This document shows positions 1 to 11,278 of a stretch of DNA of 64,000 nucleotides, piece by piece. Origin of the DNA: Straminergon stramineum. Lineage: Eukaryota > Streptophyta > Bryopsida > Hypnales > Calliergonaceae. The notes under the pieces were generated by a model. It was not told where the DNA came from. It saw only the letters and a list, made by a program, of their open reading frames with translations, and made no database searches. The stretch is from contig OY987269.1 of the NCBI GenBank assembly GCA_963920665.1, positions 22,384,501-22,448,500 of the forward strand. The letters run 5' to 3'. The stretch's first letter is position 1; each line of letters opens with the position of its first letter. The position numbers were made by a program, and so were the translations under genes.

Positions 1-1299
1 TCTGTCAATCAATGGATATTGTCTAAGTTTTTGTTGGGTCTTTTGGGGATTCAAAGAGGATTCTAATAAGATATATTTAAAATGCAGTGTAGACTCTAGA
101 AAATGAATGTTGTACACTCTAAGCAAGTATGAAGTTGCTTTTACACCATAGTAAATTAGTCCATTCACAATTAGAAAAGGTGGTCTTCAAGCACAAGGCT
201 ACAATGTTAGAGCTTAGTTAGCATTGTAAAACCACCTTTCTACTAGTGATTACTATCACATTTTTCATACTATATTTTTAGACTCCTCACATTATTTATG
301 TTTTAAAGTTTGTTTTAAATTTAGAATATTTTTTAAATTTTTATTATAATTTTGCATAAAATTTGTAAATTGAAGGGATATTTAAAAAATAAAAGTATTC
401 TTATAGGTGGTCAAAGCAAAGACAAGTAGGTTCTTACTTGATGAACGATAAGTGGGAAAACTCTTTTTATAACTATTAACTATTTTGTCTTTCCTCCTAT
501 CTCATAAGGTAAACCAAACTATAATATTCAAAACATACATGACATACACTTAAGGAATGATCCATTACAATCCTACATCAACCTATGCCAATTCCTTTTC
601 AATTAATGAAATTTGAGCTACATTAAGTTGAGTTAGTGGCTACAATCAATGTCACGGGTGATGGTGATAGATTTATTAGTGATTGCAATAGGAAATAGTC
701 CACCTTCTTAGTGTAAATTCATTACAAGAAGTGACTTTATTCATTCCTTTGTGTTGTGACTATACATTAAAAATATTATAGCCCTCTTAGAAAATATTGT
801 AGCTACTTTAGGTGGTAAGATGACCATTATAAATGTACTTTTTGCTAACTTTGGAATAATCTAGTGACTTTTTGGGATCAATTACACAACACACTTCAAA
901 AAATCATAACAAACTCATACTTTGTCAAAAAAATAAAATTTCTATTGCTCTCCCCAGTCATTTCTCACATTTATCTTTACATGGAAAAGAATGGAATTTT
1001 CAACAACCCTCATAGACTAGTTTACCTTGCATGTCTTCAAGAAATAGAGTCCCCTCAAGACAATTGGGCTGCATTTACCCCTCGCTCATCCCCCCTTAGT
1101 AAATCTAGAAGTGCATGTATATAAAAAGACCCCTTATTTTGTGCTTCATAAATTTATCTTCTATAGCTCATTTTGCTAATTTAGAGACTCTGATTGCAAA
1201 TATGAATTCTAAATTTGCAAATTTTATCATGAGTGACAAACAAAAAATTTCAGGTTTTTCCCTTGGGGACAAGTGAGGGGGTCAATCCACCCCAACCCA
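1..1299. other. AT-rich intergenic DNA, no gene recognised
   Basis: This is AT-rich sequence with scattered stop codons in all frames. The longest open frame (864-1124, 86 codons) has no recognisable motif and no splice partner, so it is not called. No RNA gene is recognised. Confidence 0.6.
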
Positions 1300-1528
1300 T
1301 AGCCCTTGAACTACGAGGTGGACGATTATTGTCCAATGAGTGACAAGGAATTCTCTTGTGTAGGACACAATTGCAACTATTCATCCTCACAATTAGGGGT
1401 GGAAAGCGAAGATCTTCTACAGTAGTTTGACTACCAATGAGTATTTCTGTTTTTTCTAAAGTGGATTATGTCACACGGTTCCAAAATGGCTGATTTCCAC
1501 GGTCACCAGCCCGGCGTTCAAGGGTTAA
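1300..1528. mobile_element. TTAACCCTT-ended MITE, copy 1
   Basis: A ~230 bp unit begins with a CCCTTGAAC-type end and finishes with TTCAAGGGTTAA, so its ends are inverted copies. Inside are a GGATGAC-like box, a 'GCAACTATTCATCC' box, a 'GAAGATCTTCTACAGTAGTTT' type box and a 'GATGTCACACGGTTCC' type box in the same order as in seven other copies in this window. It has no coding capacity. I infer a non-autonomous DNA transposon. The left end is degraded, so the start is approximate. Confidence 0.65.
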
Positions 1529-2776
1529 GCACAAGTGGGTCTCAAGCATGGATTACTTAAAACCACTCGATTTTGGGATTTAAAAAAAAAATTCATTTTG
1601 GGGACTTAGCCTGCTCAACCGCCTTCTCCTTTCTCCGTTTTATATTTTATTTCCATGGAGAAATGCAGTCCATCCACGTAGTCAAAGCAGGAGCATCAAC
1701 GGCCCTCAAGGTTCGTAGAATTTCATTAGGATTCCACACCAATAATTGACCCGCCTGAGGCTTTTGCCGGTGCTATGGGCCAAAACCCTACAGTAGGTCT
1801 GAACTAATAATTTCAGGAGGCTGCTATTTGCTGCCTGAAAACAAAAGCAATTCTTCAAGGAAAAAAAACAAAGCCCCCTCCAAAAAGAAAAAGAATCCAA
1901 TTTTATGGAATTACTTCCTCTTGTATGAAAATTCACCAAAGCTTGGGTTTTAAGTGATGTAGGAGGTCCATAAAGCGCCCATTGAAGTGCTCAAAATTGA
2001 TTTGGGGCGGTTAGACTTCTTCAAAAAAAATTTAGTACATTTTTTCTTCAAAGTCGCAAATTGGCATCAAACCCAAGTTGTTTCATATTTTTTGGAGCTT
2101 TGTGGAATTAGTTATGAATTTTTGAAGATGAAATGTAGTGGTCACTGAAAATGTCCACCCCCTGAAATGTACGCAAATTGTATATATCTAAAGCAGTGAA
2201 AGAGAAAATTGTACATTCTATGTACATTTGAGGAGGTGGATGCTTTTAATAAGGTACAAGCGCTTTATGGACCTCCCACCTGAAAGCAGTGTTTGTCTTG
2301 ACTCAATGGACTTGGACTGGGCTGGGACCAAGCTTGGATGCTTTGCTTGTAAATGTTCTCAATGTGACTTGTTGATGAGTTTGCTGTACTTTAAAAGAGG
2401 CATATGTAAATACTATATCCGAGTATAACGTTCTTTAAAAATGGAATGCAAGTCACGTGTTTCAAAAATAAAATAAAATAAAATAAAAGTGGAATACAAG
2501 CAAGAGTAAAAAACAATTGGAATGGTCTCAATAAGTTACTATGGATAATAAATGATATTCCATAGGGTTGAAACTTTCCTACTATGCAATCAAAGAGGTA
2601 GAAAATTTTACATTATAAAGTTTTTATTTAAAAAAAAGAAGGTCAAGAATGAAGATGAAATAAAATGATTAACATAATAATACAACGACAAAGAAATAAT
2701 GACTCTTAAAGTAAAAAAATCATACCAATAGTAGATGAAATCATATCTCAATTCATGTTACGATATGAGCCAACTT
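1529..2776. other. Intergenic DNA with an (AAAAT)n microsatellite
   Basis: No gene is recognised. A short (AAAAT)n run lies at about 2466-2488. The open frames at 1706-1939 (-) and 2228-2428 (+) lack known motifs and are not called. Confidence 0.55.
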
Positions 2777-3226
2777 AAATCATCTCTTTCTATAATCATA
2801 GAATCTACTTCCAAGAGGAGGTTGCCGCTGGACCTACCTAAGAATGCTCATGAGGTTGCATTGTTGACTCTTCATTCACGATGATCCTTCTACGGACGTT
2901 ATAAGTATCATTATATTTTTCTGCACAAACCCAAATGACACCTGGAGTGCATTGCAAAAATTATGTTAGTTTATAATGTTTTCATAATTGAAAATTAAAT
3001 CATCTCTTTCTATAATCATAGAGTCTACTGTTCTGCCAAAAGGAGGTTGCAAGACTCATCTAAATATGCTCATGAGGCTGAATTATTGACTCTTCATTCA
3101 CAACAATCATTCCACCGACGTTATTAGTATCATTTTATTTTTCTGCAGAAATTCAAATAACACCTCGAGTGAATTGCCAGAATTAAGTTAGTGTACATCG
3201 TTTTCATAATTGCGAATAAATTTGAC
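2777..3226. repeat. Two-copy tandem duplication, ~220 bp unit
   Basis: The unit starting 'AAATCATCTCTTTCTATAAT' at 2777 recurs from about 2997. Later landmarks also match in order: GCTCATGAGG, TTGACTCTTCATTCAC, GACGTTAT.AGTATCATT and TTTTCATAATTG. The copies differ by substitutions and small indels, so this is a real, old duplication. It sits just upstream of the C-rich leader region of the UspA-kinase gene. Confidence 0.8.
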
Positions 3227-4699
3227 TGGAAAAAATGTTTTGAGGCGTGCAACTCCTCCCCAAATCCGCATCATCGCTGAGAGGGATGCCTGATGGCGCC
3301 CCCCCCGCCTTCATTATCAGCAGCAGAGCCTCCAGTTGCCTCCTCTGCCCGTCTTCTTGCACAATTCTCACATGATTGTTGCCCTCCTGACACCTCTGGC
3401 ATAGCCAATTTACGTCACTGTCCCTTTCTCATGGTACCTGACGGATGTCCATCGTCGTTTTCTCCCTTTTTTTTCGTGGGAAAGAAAACGACGGGGTATT
3501 CCTCTTTTTTTTGTGTTTATTTGGAGCAGATGGAACTGTATCATCCTTGTCTTGCGTGCAGTCTCTTCTCTTCACTCACTTCTCCAATCGATGGATTAAC
3601 TTAGCCTTGTTTTCATTCCAGTAAAAAGGACGCAGTCGTCACGATTCCTGTGCAAGTTACTGCAGGTGAGCAGTCTCCCGACAATGCGAAATAATCTTTC
3701 TGTAATTGGTTTGTTACCGGTACAAAGAATTCACATGAAGTTGTTATACCTTTCGAGTCGGTCTTCTCGCTTTCCTTAAGATTTGTGAAATATCAAGGTC
3801 ACGTTAAGAATGGTGGAGTGACTTGGATCATACAATAACCCGCACGCTATGGAAGTTCGTGGAAGTACATTTGCTGTTCATAGTCATCAGATTTTATATT
3901 TTATATTTTTGACACAAGAATAGTCATCAGACTGATTCCACGGTCTCTTTTGTTTAGGTTCTTGCGCAGGGCGATTTTAGGAGAAGTCGATCGAGCGTGT
4001 TACATTACAGGAGGTTTTGCAATGTGCTTGTAGTTTGATGAGGAAGAGTTTACGACATTGCGCTGTGGTTGCATTGATGAAAGCGTGAGTGAGTGACTGA
4101 GTGAGCGGCAGTGGGCAAGTGAGCGACTCACTGCGGAGCTGCAGAGTCGAGGAGACGCTATTTTTGTCGTGTTATCGTTGCTTTTACTTGCGCGTTTAGT
4201 GGATTCTGATTTTAACATCTTTTTCGCTTAGCAATTGTTCTTCTGAGCGGCTTTGTTTTTCATAGGCGGTTGTGTACTTCGAGGGCCCTTGTTCCTGGGC
4301 TTCCTTTGAAGTGCGGGGTGATTCTTGGAACTGCAGCTGCTGTCTGTTTGATTGTCATTGACTTTCTCTCCCTGGCAAATCTGTTTCTCAAGGGAGTACA
4401 TCTTCCGGAGGAGCGAAGAATCCTTCGGCCGGAAGAGTTTGATTTCTACTTAGAAGAAATGTTTTCGCATTGGTGTCAGCTTTCTTTACTGAACGCCACT
4501 CAATTGACGTTCCAGCTACTTCTGAGCGTTCTTGTTTGATTGCGGAAGCTAGAGAATGCGATTGATTAATCGAAGGACCTGTGATGAGCGCTCAAGCTCG
4601 ACGAGATGCCACCTCGACCTCAGAGCAGAGTCGTAGAAACGTTTAGGGAATTCTGTAGGGCGAGTAAGTGGTTATGACGTAGATTGAATAGCAAGCGCG
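3227..4699 (+). promoter_or_regulatory. Probable promoter and 5' leader of the UspA-kinase gene
   Basis: Base composition rises from AT-rich to mixed and C-rich near 3290 and stays so into the coding region. The stretch has pyrimidine tracts and a GTGAGTGAGTGACTGAGTGA type short repeat near 4083. It is open in places (3293-3604, 4270-4539), but those translations show no domain, and an in-frame TGA lies 15 bases before the ATG at 4700. It is most simply a long untranslated leader, possibly with introns. A transcription start cannot be placed by eye. Confidence 0.45.
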
Positions 4700-7600
4700 A
4701 TGGACACGAAGAGTGTAATGGATGGTCCCACTTACCATCATAGCATGAGGGGAGCGATGAGCGAGGGGAAGAAGGTCGCAGGCGTCACAGGGCAGTATGA
4801 GGAACAGGAGAGCGATGGAATGAGGAAGAAGAGGAAGAAAGCGCCGGCGGGGGGAAGGAGAATTGTCGTCGGAATGAAGCTCGCCTCGGCGTGCAGAGAG
4901 GTTTTGACGTGGACCATTGCCAAGGTTGCGCACCCGGGTGACCTTGTGATTGCCCTTCATGTCGCTCCCTTCCCGCCATTGTCAGGTAACCGACATTCGT
5001 TCAACAATTTCCAGTATTTGGGAGAACATTGAACTCCAAATTGAGCTAGGAAGAGTCCTTCTTGAGAAGACGAGGTTCCGGATTAGCCGAATCGTAGAAC
5101 CTTTCGAGTGCTTTGCGTTAATCGATGATTGAGCTGCTCGAGCTTCAATCTTTATAAGTATCAGAGTGCGCGCTTAAGAGATGGAGACAGAATCTTCAAT
5201 TCTTGCTTAATATGATTGGAGCAGGTAGTATTGGAACTCTGCTTCTTTCGACAGAAGATGATCGATTCTTGAAAGACGCTGAAGAGTGGAGAAAAGAAAA
5301 GTTTAGAATTATGTTATGAAGAATTGTAATTCTGATTTTCTTTCGTAGACCATCGTGAATTAACAGTCTGTTCGTACAAGGCTCGACACTATATACGTAC
5401 CCCTTTCCAAGGTTGACTTTATCTGTACAAGATTAGAGCCTTTGAAGAATGAACACCACACCAATTAAGGGAGAAGTTGAAAGTGATGGGTGGCCCAGTG
5501 CGGCACCTACTACCGCCACTCAACCGAGATAGCATGCTTTACAATCATGCACTGTTCCGTCCGAGAAGTAGGAATCTAATCTCTGTCAATGAATTCTCCA
5601 TTCTGGACATGAGTTTGGCACTCGTTTATACACCATCATGCGTCCGAGTTCTCCGATTTTTAAAATTTAAGCCACTGTATTCTCTCTGGATGTGTTCTTG
5701 CTCTAGTGGGTGAATATGTTTTCCATTTCAGTTTGTGGGACAGTACTCTTTGATTGCAAAGCTGTGTAGACCGTTTATATGCAATGATAAATGCTGTCTT
5801 CGAAACGTGCATATCCTTCCGTGAATTCTATTTACATCAGAATTTCCGTGTCCATAGAAAAGATGGGAAACGGTCTCTTCCGTTCCTTGGTGTTTCGGTA
5901 ATTGTAACTGATATGCTAGATTTGGTGGCCATTGCAGGTTTCAGGGGTGAAGATGCCTGTGCAGATCAACAACAATTGGCAAACTCCTTGCACACAGTCC
6001 TTTCTGTGTACGAAGGCCTTTGTAACCTCAAGCAGGTACTTTTTTCCCGTCCCTATCTTGGAGCTCATGTCAGTAGTAAAGAAGTAGATGGATTCCATAT
6101 CCCATGTCAACTGTATACCTCACGGAATTTTGTAATCAAAATTCCCGTGTCCGTTAAGTCACATGATCAACAACACCTAGTGTTCTTAAAAGAATCAACT
6201 ACTTCGGCTATGGTGAAGCAATAACAGCCGCATTCTATTCGAAAACCTAAACCGCCGGCCGTACTTGGATGCTGGTATTTGTGCAATTGAGATAGCTCAC
6301 CTAATGAATTTGATCTCTTTGGTCAGGTTTCACGACTTAGACTGGTATGATTAAGCTCATGTAGAGGCTTTGATTGCACGTGTCAGATCAAATTACAGTT
6401 GGAGATCGTGAACGGGACCAAGGCGAGGAACACACTAGTAGACGAGGCGCGCAACTACGAGGCATATAAGCTGATTCTGGGAACTACAAGGCACCATGCG
6501 CCAGGGTATGTGTGATCCCAGAAGCATTTTGTGGTTGGTCTTGGCCTGTTCAAACCCAAATCTTTTCCTGGATCTGTCCACGATAGGAATCTTCTCGAAG
6601 TTGAAGCCGAAGTTTGCTGTAGAAGGAATAGTGCCTGCAGAGTCTCGTAATTTTATCGTGCTGAGCGTTTCTAGAATGTGGTTCGTGTTGTTGTATTGTG
6701 AGCTATTCTGCAGTTATATTGATTTTTGGCGTTTTCTTGCAGATGGAGTGCATCGCTTGGGAAATACTGTATAAAGCGACTCCCGTCCACATGTTCAGTT
6801 GTTATTGTTGATCAGTGGAAAATCATGTTTGATAGAAAGGGCGCACAAATCGAGACGCCTGGTGAGCGCCTCACCTTTTCTTGTCATTACCGCAGTTTGC
6901 ACTTCCTACTCGAGCAGAATCTTTAGCTTGTCCTTAATTACGTAACTGCCGCGGTGAGACAGGGCAGTTGTGCTTGCGATTTCTTACTAAATCAGATGCC
7001 TTGCTTCGTCCATGGAAAGACTCTAACGTCGTTCACTTGAATGATGGTTGAAATACTTTTTGTTGGACATTTCCCCTCCTCGAACCAGTACGCTGAGAAA
7101 TTTTTCTTGTGTAATTAGCTGGCATTCATCACATTTTTAAGACCTTCCGATAGAATTCCCTGTGACATGTCGCTTGATTGATACGAACCCTAGATAGTTT
7201 TGCATTTGGGTCAAGCTATATCATACTAGGCAGCTCGCAGTCATTACTGCCGTGATGGAGGATAAGCAGTCTCACCGGAAATAAGTTTTTGTAGGAACCT
7301 CGATGATGAAAATCTTGCGGCGAAGTGTGAAAAGCATCGGGAGAAGCAGGAAAGTGTCCGGAGCTACATCATGTATAGATGATGATGGGACTGCGTCCAC
7401 AGTTTCTACGCCAACAACCACGACTGAAGCGAAAGATGCTAATATTCGGGAGTACGACGACCGTGTTAGTGTTAATGACTTTGATTCTGCCTCATCATCG
7501 AGTTCCACGATATTGCGTGATGACTCGGTTGCATCGAGGTCAAAGTCAGACCTAGGATCGCCGATCAGTGTTCTTCCATCTAATCGGATTGAGAGTGCAT

Positions 7601-10600
7601 TGAGTGATTTTGAGGCCTTCCGATTTTCATACTCGAAGCGTCGATTAGAATGCTCGGTGTCAAAACGATCAAGTTCCTTGAGGGTTGAGAAACAAAATCT
7701 GCGGAGACTCTGTGGTGAAGAGAGTGATGGCGACGAAGATGATTCAGGTGAAGAATTGGACCCTTACCCTACGGAAGCATGCAATTCTGACGACAATGAA
7801 TCACGATTTGCCGTGCCAGTGTGTAATGAGAATCTTGTTTCGGAGACCGTCATATCACTTGAGACTGAGGAGACCATCCACAAAGATCGACGCGTCGTGC
7901 CGAGTACTCTAAGTGGTGATATTTCTAAAGCTGCATTTTCTCTTGACACCGAGGAAATTATTCAGAAAGGTTGGCCCCTCATGCACCGTTCTTTAAGCCT
8001 TGATACCTTCAACTTGCCACTTGGTAAAACACTGGACCGAAGCATGTCAGTTGTAAATTGGGCCTTGCAGCTGCCTAAACGGAGTGGAGAATTTACAGAG
8101 AGAATGTGCATTCGCCAGGATCTTCGGAAAAGTGGTAATCTTTCTAATCGTTTGCAATCTTGCGGGGAGGAACTCAGTCGCGCTCAAGTCAGACTTTCCT
8201 TTAGCCTTCCACATATCAGGGCACGTACGTTGGGCAGATTTGAACCGGATCGACTAATGTCATTGACGAGTCAAATTCATCAAGTTTGTCGAGACCGCCC
8301 CCGAGTGTACACTTATGAAGAACTCGACGATGCAACTTCGGGTTTCTCTCCAAGTATGTCGATCTCTGTTCATGTTACCATTTCGTTCTTAAGTTGCTTT
8401 TCAAGGACCACTTGTTCTTTTTTTGACTGCCTCTGGACCGAACAATGATTTCTTTGTTCAACAAGAATGTCTATATGGTCGTTACTAAGTTTGTGAGTGC
8501 TTAGGTAATTTAATCGGGATCGGTGGAGGAAGTCAAGTATACCGTGGCGAGACACGTGATGGTTGTCTTGTGGCTGTCAAGCTGTTGAATCAAGGGCGGC
8601 CACAAGCAGAAGAGGAACTCCTGACTGACATAGAGATCAATAGCTCATTGAAGCACCGCCACATCGTTGCATTACTCGGCTATTCTGTGGGCGCCAGTCA
8701 TCTCATCCTTGTTTATGAATTTCTTCCAAATGGCAATTTGGACGACCACCTTCACGGTATTGTTTTATTTCCATCTAATTACGAATTTCTCCAGAATTTA
8801 ATAAATTTTTGAATTTTAATATTTGTAACGCGATTCCTTGTTGGATGGGATTGAGGTTAACTTGGGTGCTGGAATGGGAATTTAGGTGGGAAGGAATCAC
8901 CTGTAATTTCCTGGGAAGTGCGGTACAAAATTGCTGTTGGCATCGCCCGAGCCTTGGACTACCTTCACGATGGATGCCCTAAGCCAGTTGTGCATAGGGA
9001 TGTGAAGGCGTCCAATATTCTATTGACTGCAACCTTCGACGCTCAGGTAAGCTTGAATGACTGGAGTCAAAAGATGTCTGCTCCTGTACTGTAGAGTGCC
9101 ATCTACTATTTTCTTGTTGGGTGGAAGGTATCTTTCACAATCAGTTCTTTGAGTTTATCGTTTGAGAAATAGTCTATATATCTTACAGGAATGGTTGACC
9201 CAGACTGCATAAATGTTTCTAAGATCTTTGAATTGCCGACCTGTCTGACAAGGCAGTTACTCTCTGTGCAGCTGTCTGACTTTGGACTAGCAAAATGGGC
9301 TCCTACAGATGTTCATTTCTTACGATGTAATGATGTGGTGGGCACATTTGGGTAAATTCTCATCTTTCTTCGAGGATGCGGATATCCTTTTTCAGTGAAT
9401 ATTGGGATTCCTTTCGATGAAATGCCTCAAAAATGAAATTCCTTGGTGCAAGTGATAGTGAACATCATGCAGTCGGTTTGCCAACTTCATCAATTTGAGT
9501 ATATACTGAGTGGATCATGGTTTGGTGCAGCTATTTGGCGCCTGAGTATTTTATGTACGGAAGAGTAAACGAGGGAACAGATGTGTACTCGTTTGGAGTG
9601 GTCCTACTCGAGCTTCTTACTGGTCGGCAGCCCATTGACACAACCAAACCCAAAGGCCAAGAAAATCTCGTGCTCTGGGTATGGTTATGTCATTACGAAA
9701 TCGGACTTCAGAATTATCAATGTGACGTTTCATGCAACAAGGTTTAGAGAGCGTAATTCTTACTAAATGAGCCATGAACTCGGAATAATTGTACCTTGGC
9801 TTGTAGTGGTGCAATTCTTCCAGATGTGATGTCTTTAATTGTGCCAGAATTGAATTACAGATTTCAGTAGAGCATATTGTGGTGAACTTAATATTTCCTT
9901 CTATGACAATCTCACGACGACTGATTTGATTCAGGCACGGCCACTCTTAGAGGAGAAAAATATCGACATATTGGCCGATACCCGACTTGAAAGCAAGTAT
10001 GATCTCAACGAATTCAAAAGTATGATGCTTTCAGCTGCTCTCTGCATCCGACACTCAGCTCACCGAAGACCACCAATGAGCAAGGTGAGCTAAGCCTAGT
10101 TACAACCCTGCGATAGGAGCATTTCTAATTTGAAATGGGTCGGTAACAGAGTTGGTTAGAGTGACATACTATCACATTTTCAGCATTGGATCCTGTTTAT
10201 GTTATTCAGAAGTCTAGCACAAGCATGAAGCTGAGTACCGTCATGGTCACGGCCCTTAAAAGTATATCTAACAACATGATGGTACATGCAACCCGTGGCA
10301 TATGTAGATACTCAAAATTTTGTCCGGAGAAGGTGAAAGTCTTGGCTACTGGCCTCGGCAAGAACTAACCAACAAATCGATCGACATGGAGGACACTAGC
10401 AGCCATGTTGTGGATGGGGCTCCCCACTACGGTGATACAGATATCCAGGCACATTTGGCACTTGCAATGCTCGGGATTGATGACGGTGTCGATGACGAGT
10501 CTTCAGTCCATGATCAAAGCGGAGACCTCGTACCACACTCCAGTGCTTACCTTGAAGAGTATTTGAAGGGTCGTTGTAGCCGTTCTACAAGCTTCAACAG

Positions 10601-10604
10601 CTGA
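4700..10604 (+). CDS. UspA-domain receptor-like cytoplasmic Ser/Thr protein kinase
   Basis: Eleven coding exons join in phase: 4700-4985, 5938-6035, 6399-6505, 6743-6861, 7295-8353, 8505-8756, 8886-9046, 9272-9351, 9531-9678, 9935-10084 and 10308-10604. They encode 918 residues. Residues ~53-203 are a universal-stress-protein (UspA) fold ([44 protein letters not shown]). Residues ~204-540 are a Ser-rich linker with an acidic patch. The kinase domain (~557-835) has the glycine loop [11 protein letters not shown], Lys581, HRD (Asp679), DFG (Asp697), GTFGYLAPEY and [16 protein letters not shown]. The tail ends [15 protein letters not shown]. This order matches the plant UspA-type receptor-like cytoplasmic kinases: soluble RD kinases with no transmembrane segment. 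It is likely cytosolic and in stress signalling; substrates are unknown. An in-frame stop 15 bases upstream supports the start. The fusion and catalytic residues are intact. Confidence 0.93.
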
Positions 10605-11278
10605 ACTCCCCAATTCTATTTCCCACCCATTCTGTAAAGCAGAAAGATCGTATCCGAGGACTTGATTCAACCTACATTGTCAAAGGTCAGAACGTTTGGG
10701 TAATCCTCGTGTAGGATCTTTCACAGCTTGTGTACTCTAACTTCCAAGCTTTTTGGTGCCTGGTTCATAATACTTCTCGGGCGTGCGGATTCACCTTTCA
10801 AAGATAGGATCTGCTCAATCCCAGCGAAGTTTCCGAACAAGTGTAGCATATACCACGTCTTTATGACCAGGTTCAAATGTATTCGCAAACTTCCGACCGT
10901 CCCAGCTGCAGAAGCTTAGGGAAAGAGCTGGAATAAGAAACGGGTGTTTCCCGACATGTCTGGACCAGACTGAGACAACTCATGATGTATAGCCAAACTG
11001 AGCTGCCCTACTCCAGAGCTGTGGCTACCTACGACAAATGAGCAACCCGGTGAAACAGACAAGGAAGACATCTATTAGGGTTCAAATTCTTGAGCCATCA
11101 GACCACTCCATTTGAGCGGTACTGTAACAGTCCAACTAGCATGTATTCAGTCTTAAACTTCACCTGCCCTTGAATTACAAGGGGTGGCATCCTCGTGCGA
11201 TGCTTTGAAGTCAGCTTCATGAATTTAGAAGATGACCTTGCACCTCCCATTTATTGTGTGCTAAATAATTTGGATATT
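10605..11278. other. Convergent intergenic stretch, 3' ends of two genes
   Basis: This 674 bp separates the stop codon of the UspA-kinase gene (+) from that of the glycosylase gene (-). It must hold both 3' untranslated regions and polyadenylation signals, so overlapping antisense transcript ends are possible. No separate gene is seen; the open frame at 10728-10919 has no recognisable motif. Confidence 0.6.

Noticed and set aside
3293..3604. 103-codon frame beginning with a Pro-rich stretch
   Set aside because: No domain, and C/T-rich composition explains it; it lies in the upstream region of the UspA-kinase gene.
5754..6224. A 156-codon open frame read as its own protein
   Set aside because: Only 5938-6035 is conserved (UspA domain). 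The rest is intron sequence on either side of good acceptor and donor signals, so it is an exon of the UspA-kinase gene.
7303..8448. Met at 7303 as the start of a kinase lacking UspA
   Set aside because: An acceptor at 7294 and upstream UspA exons join in phase to this exon; the Met is internal.
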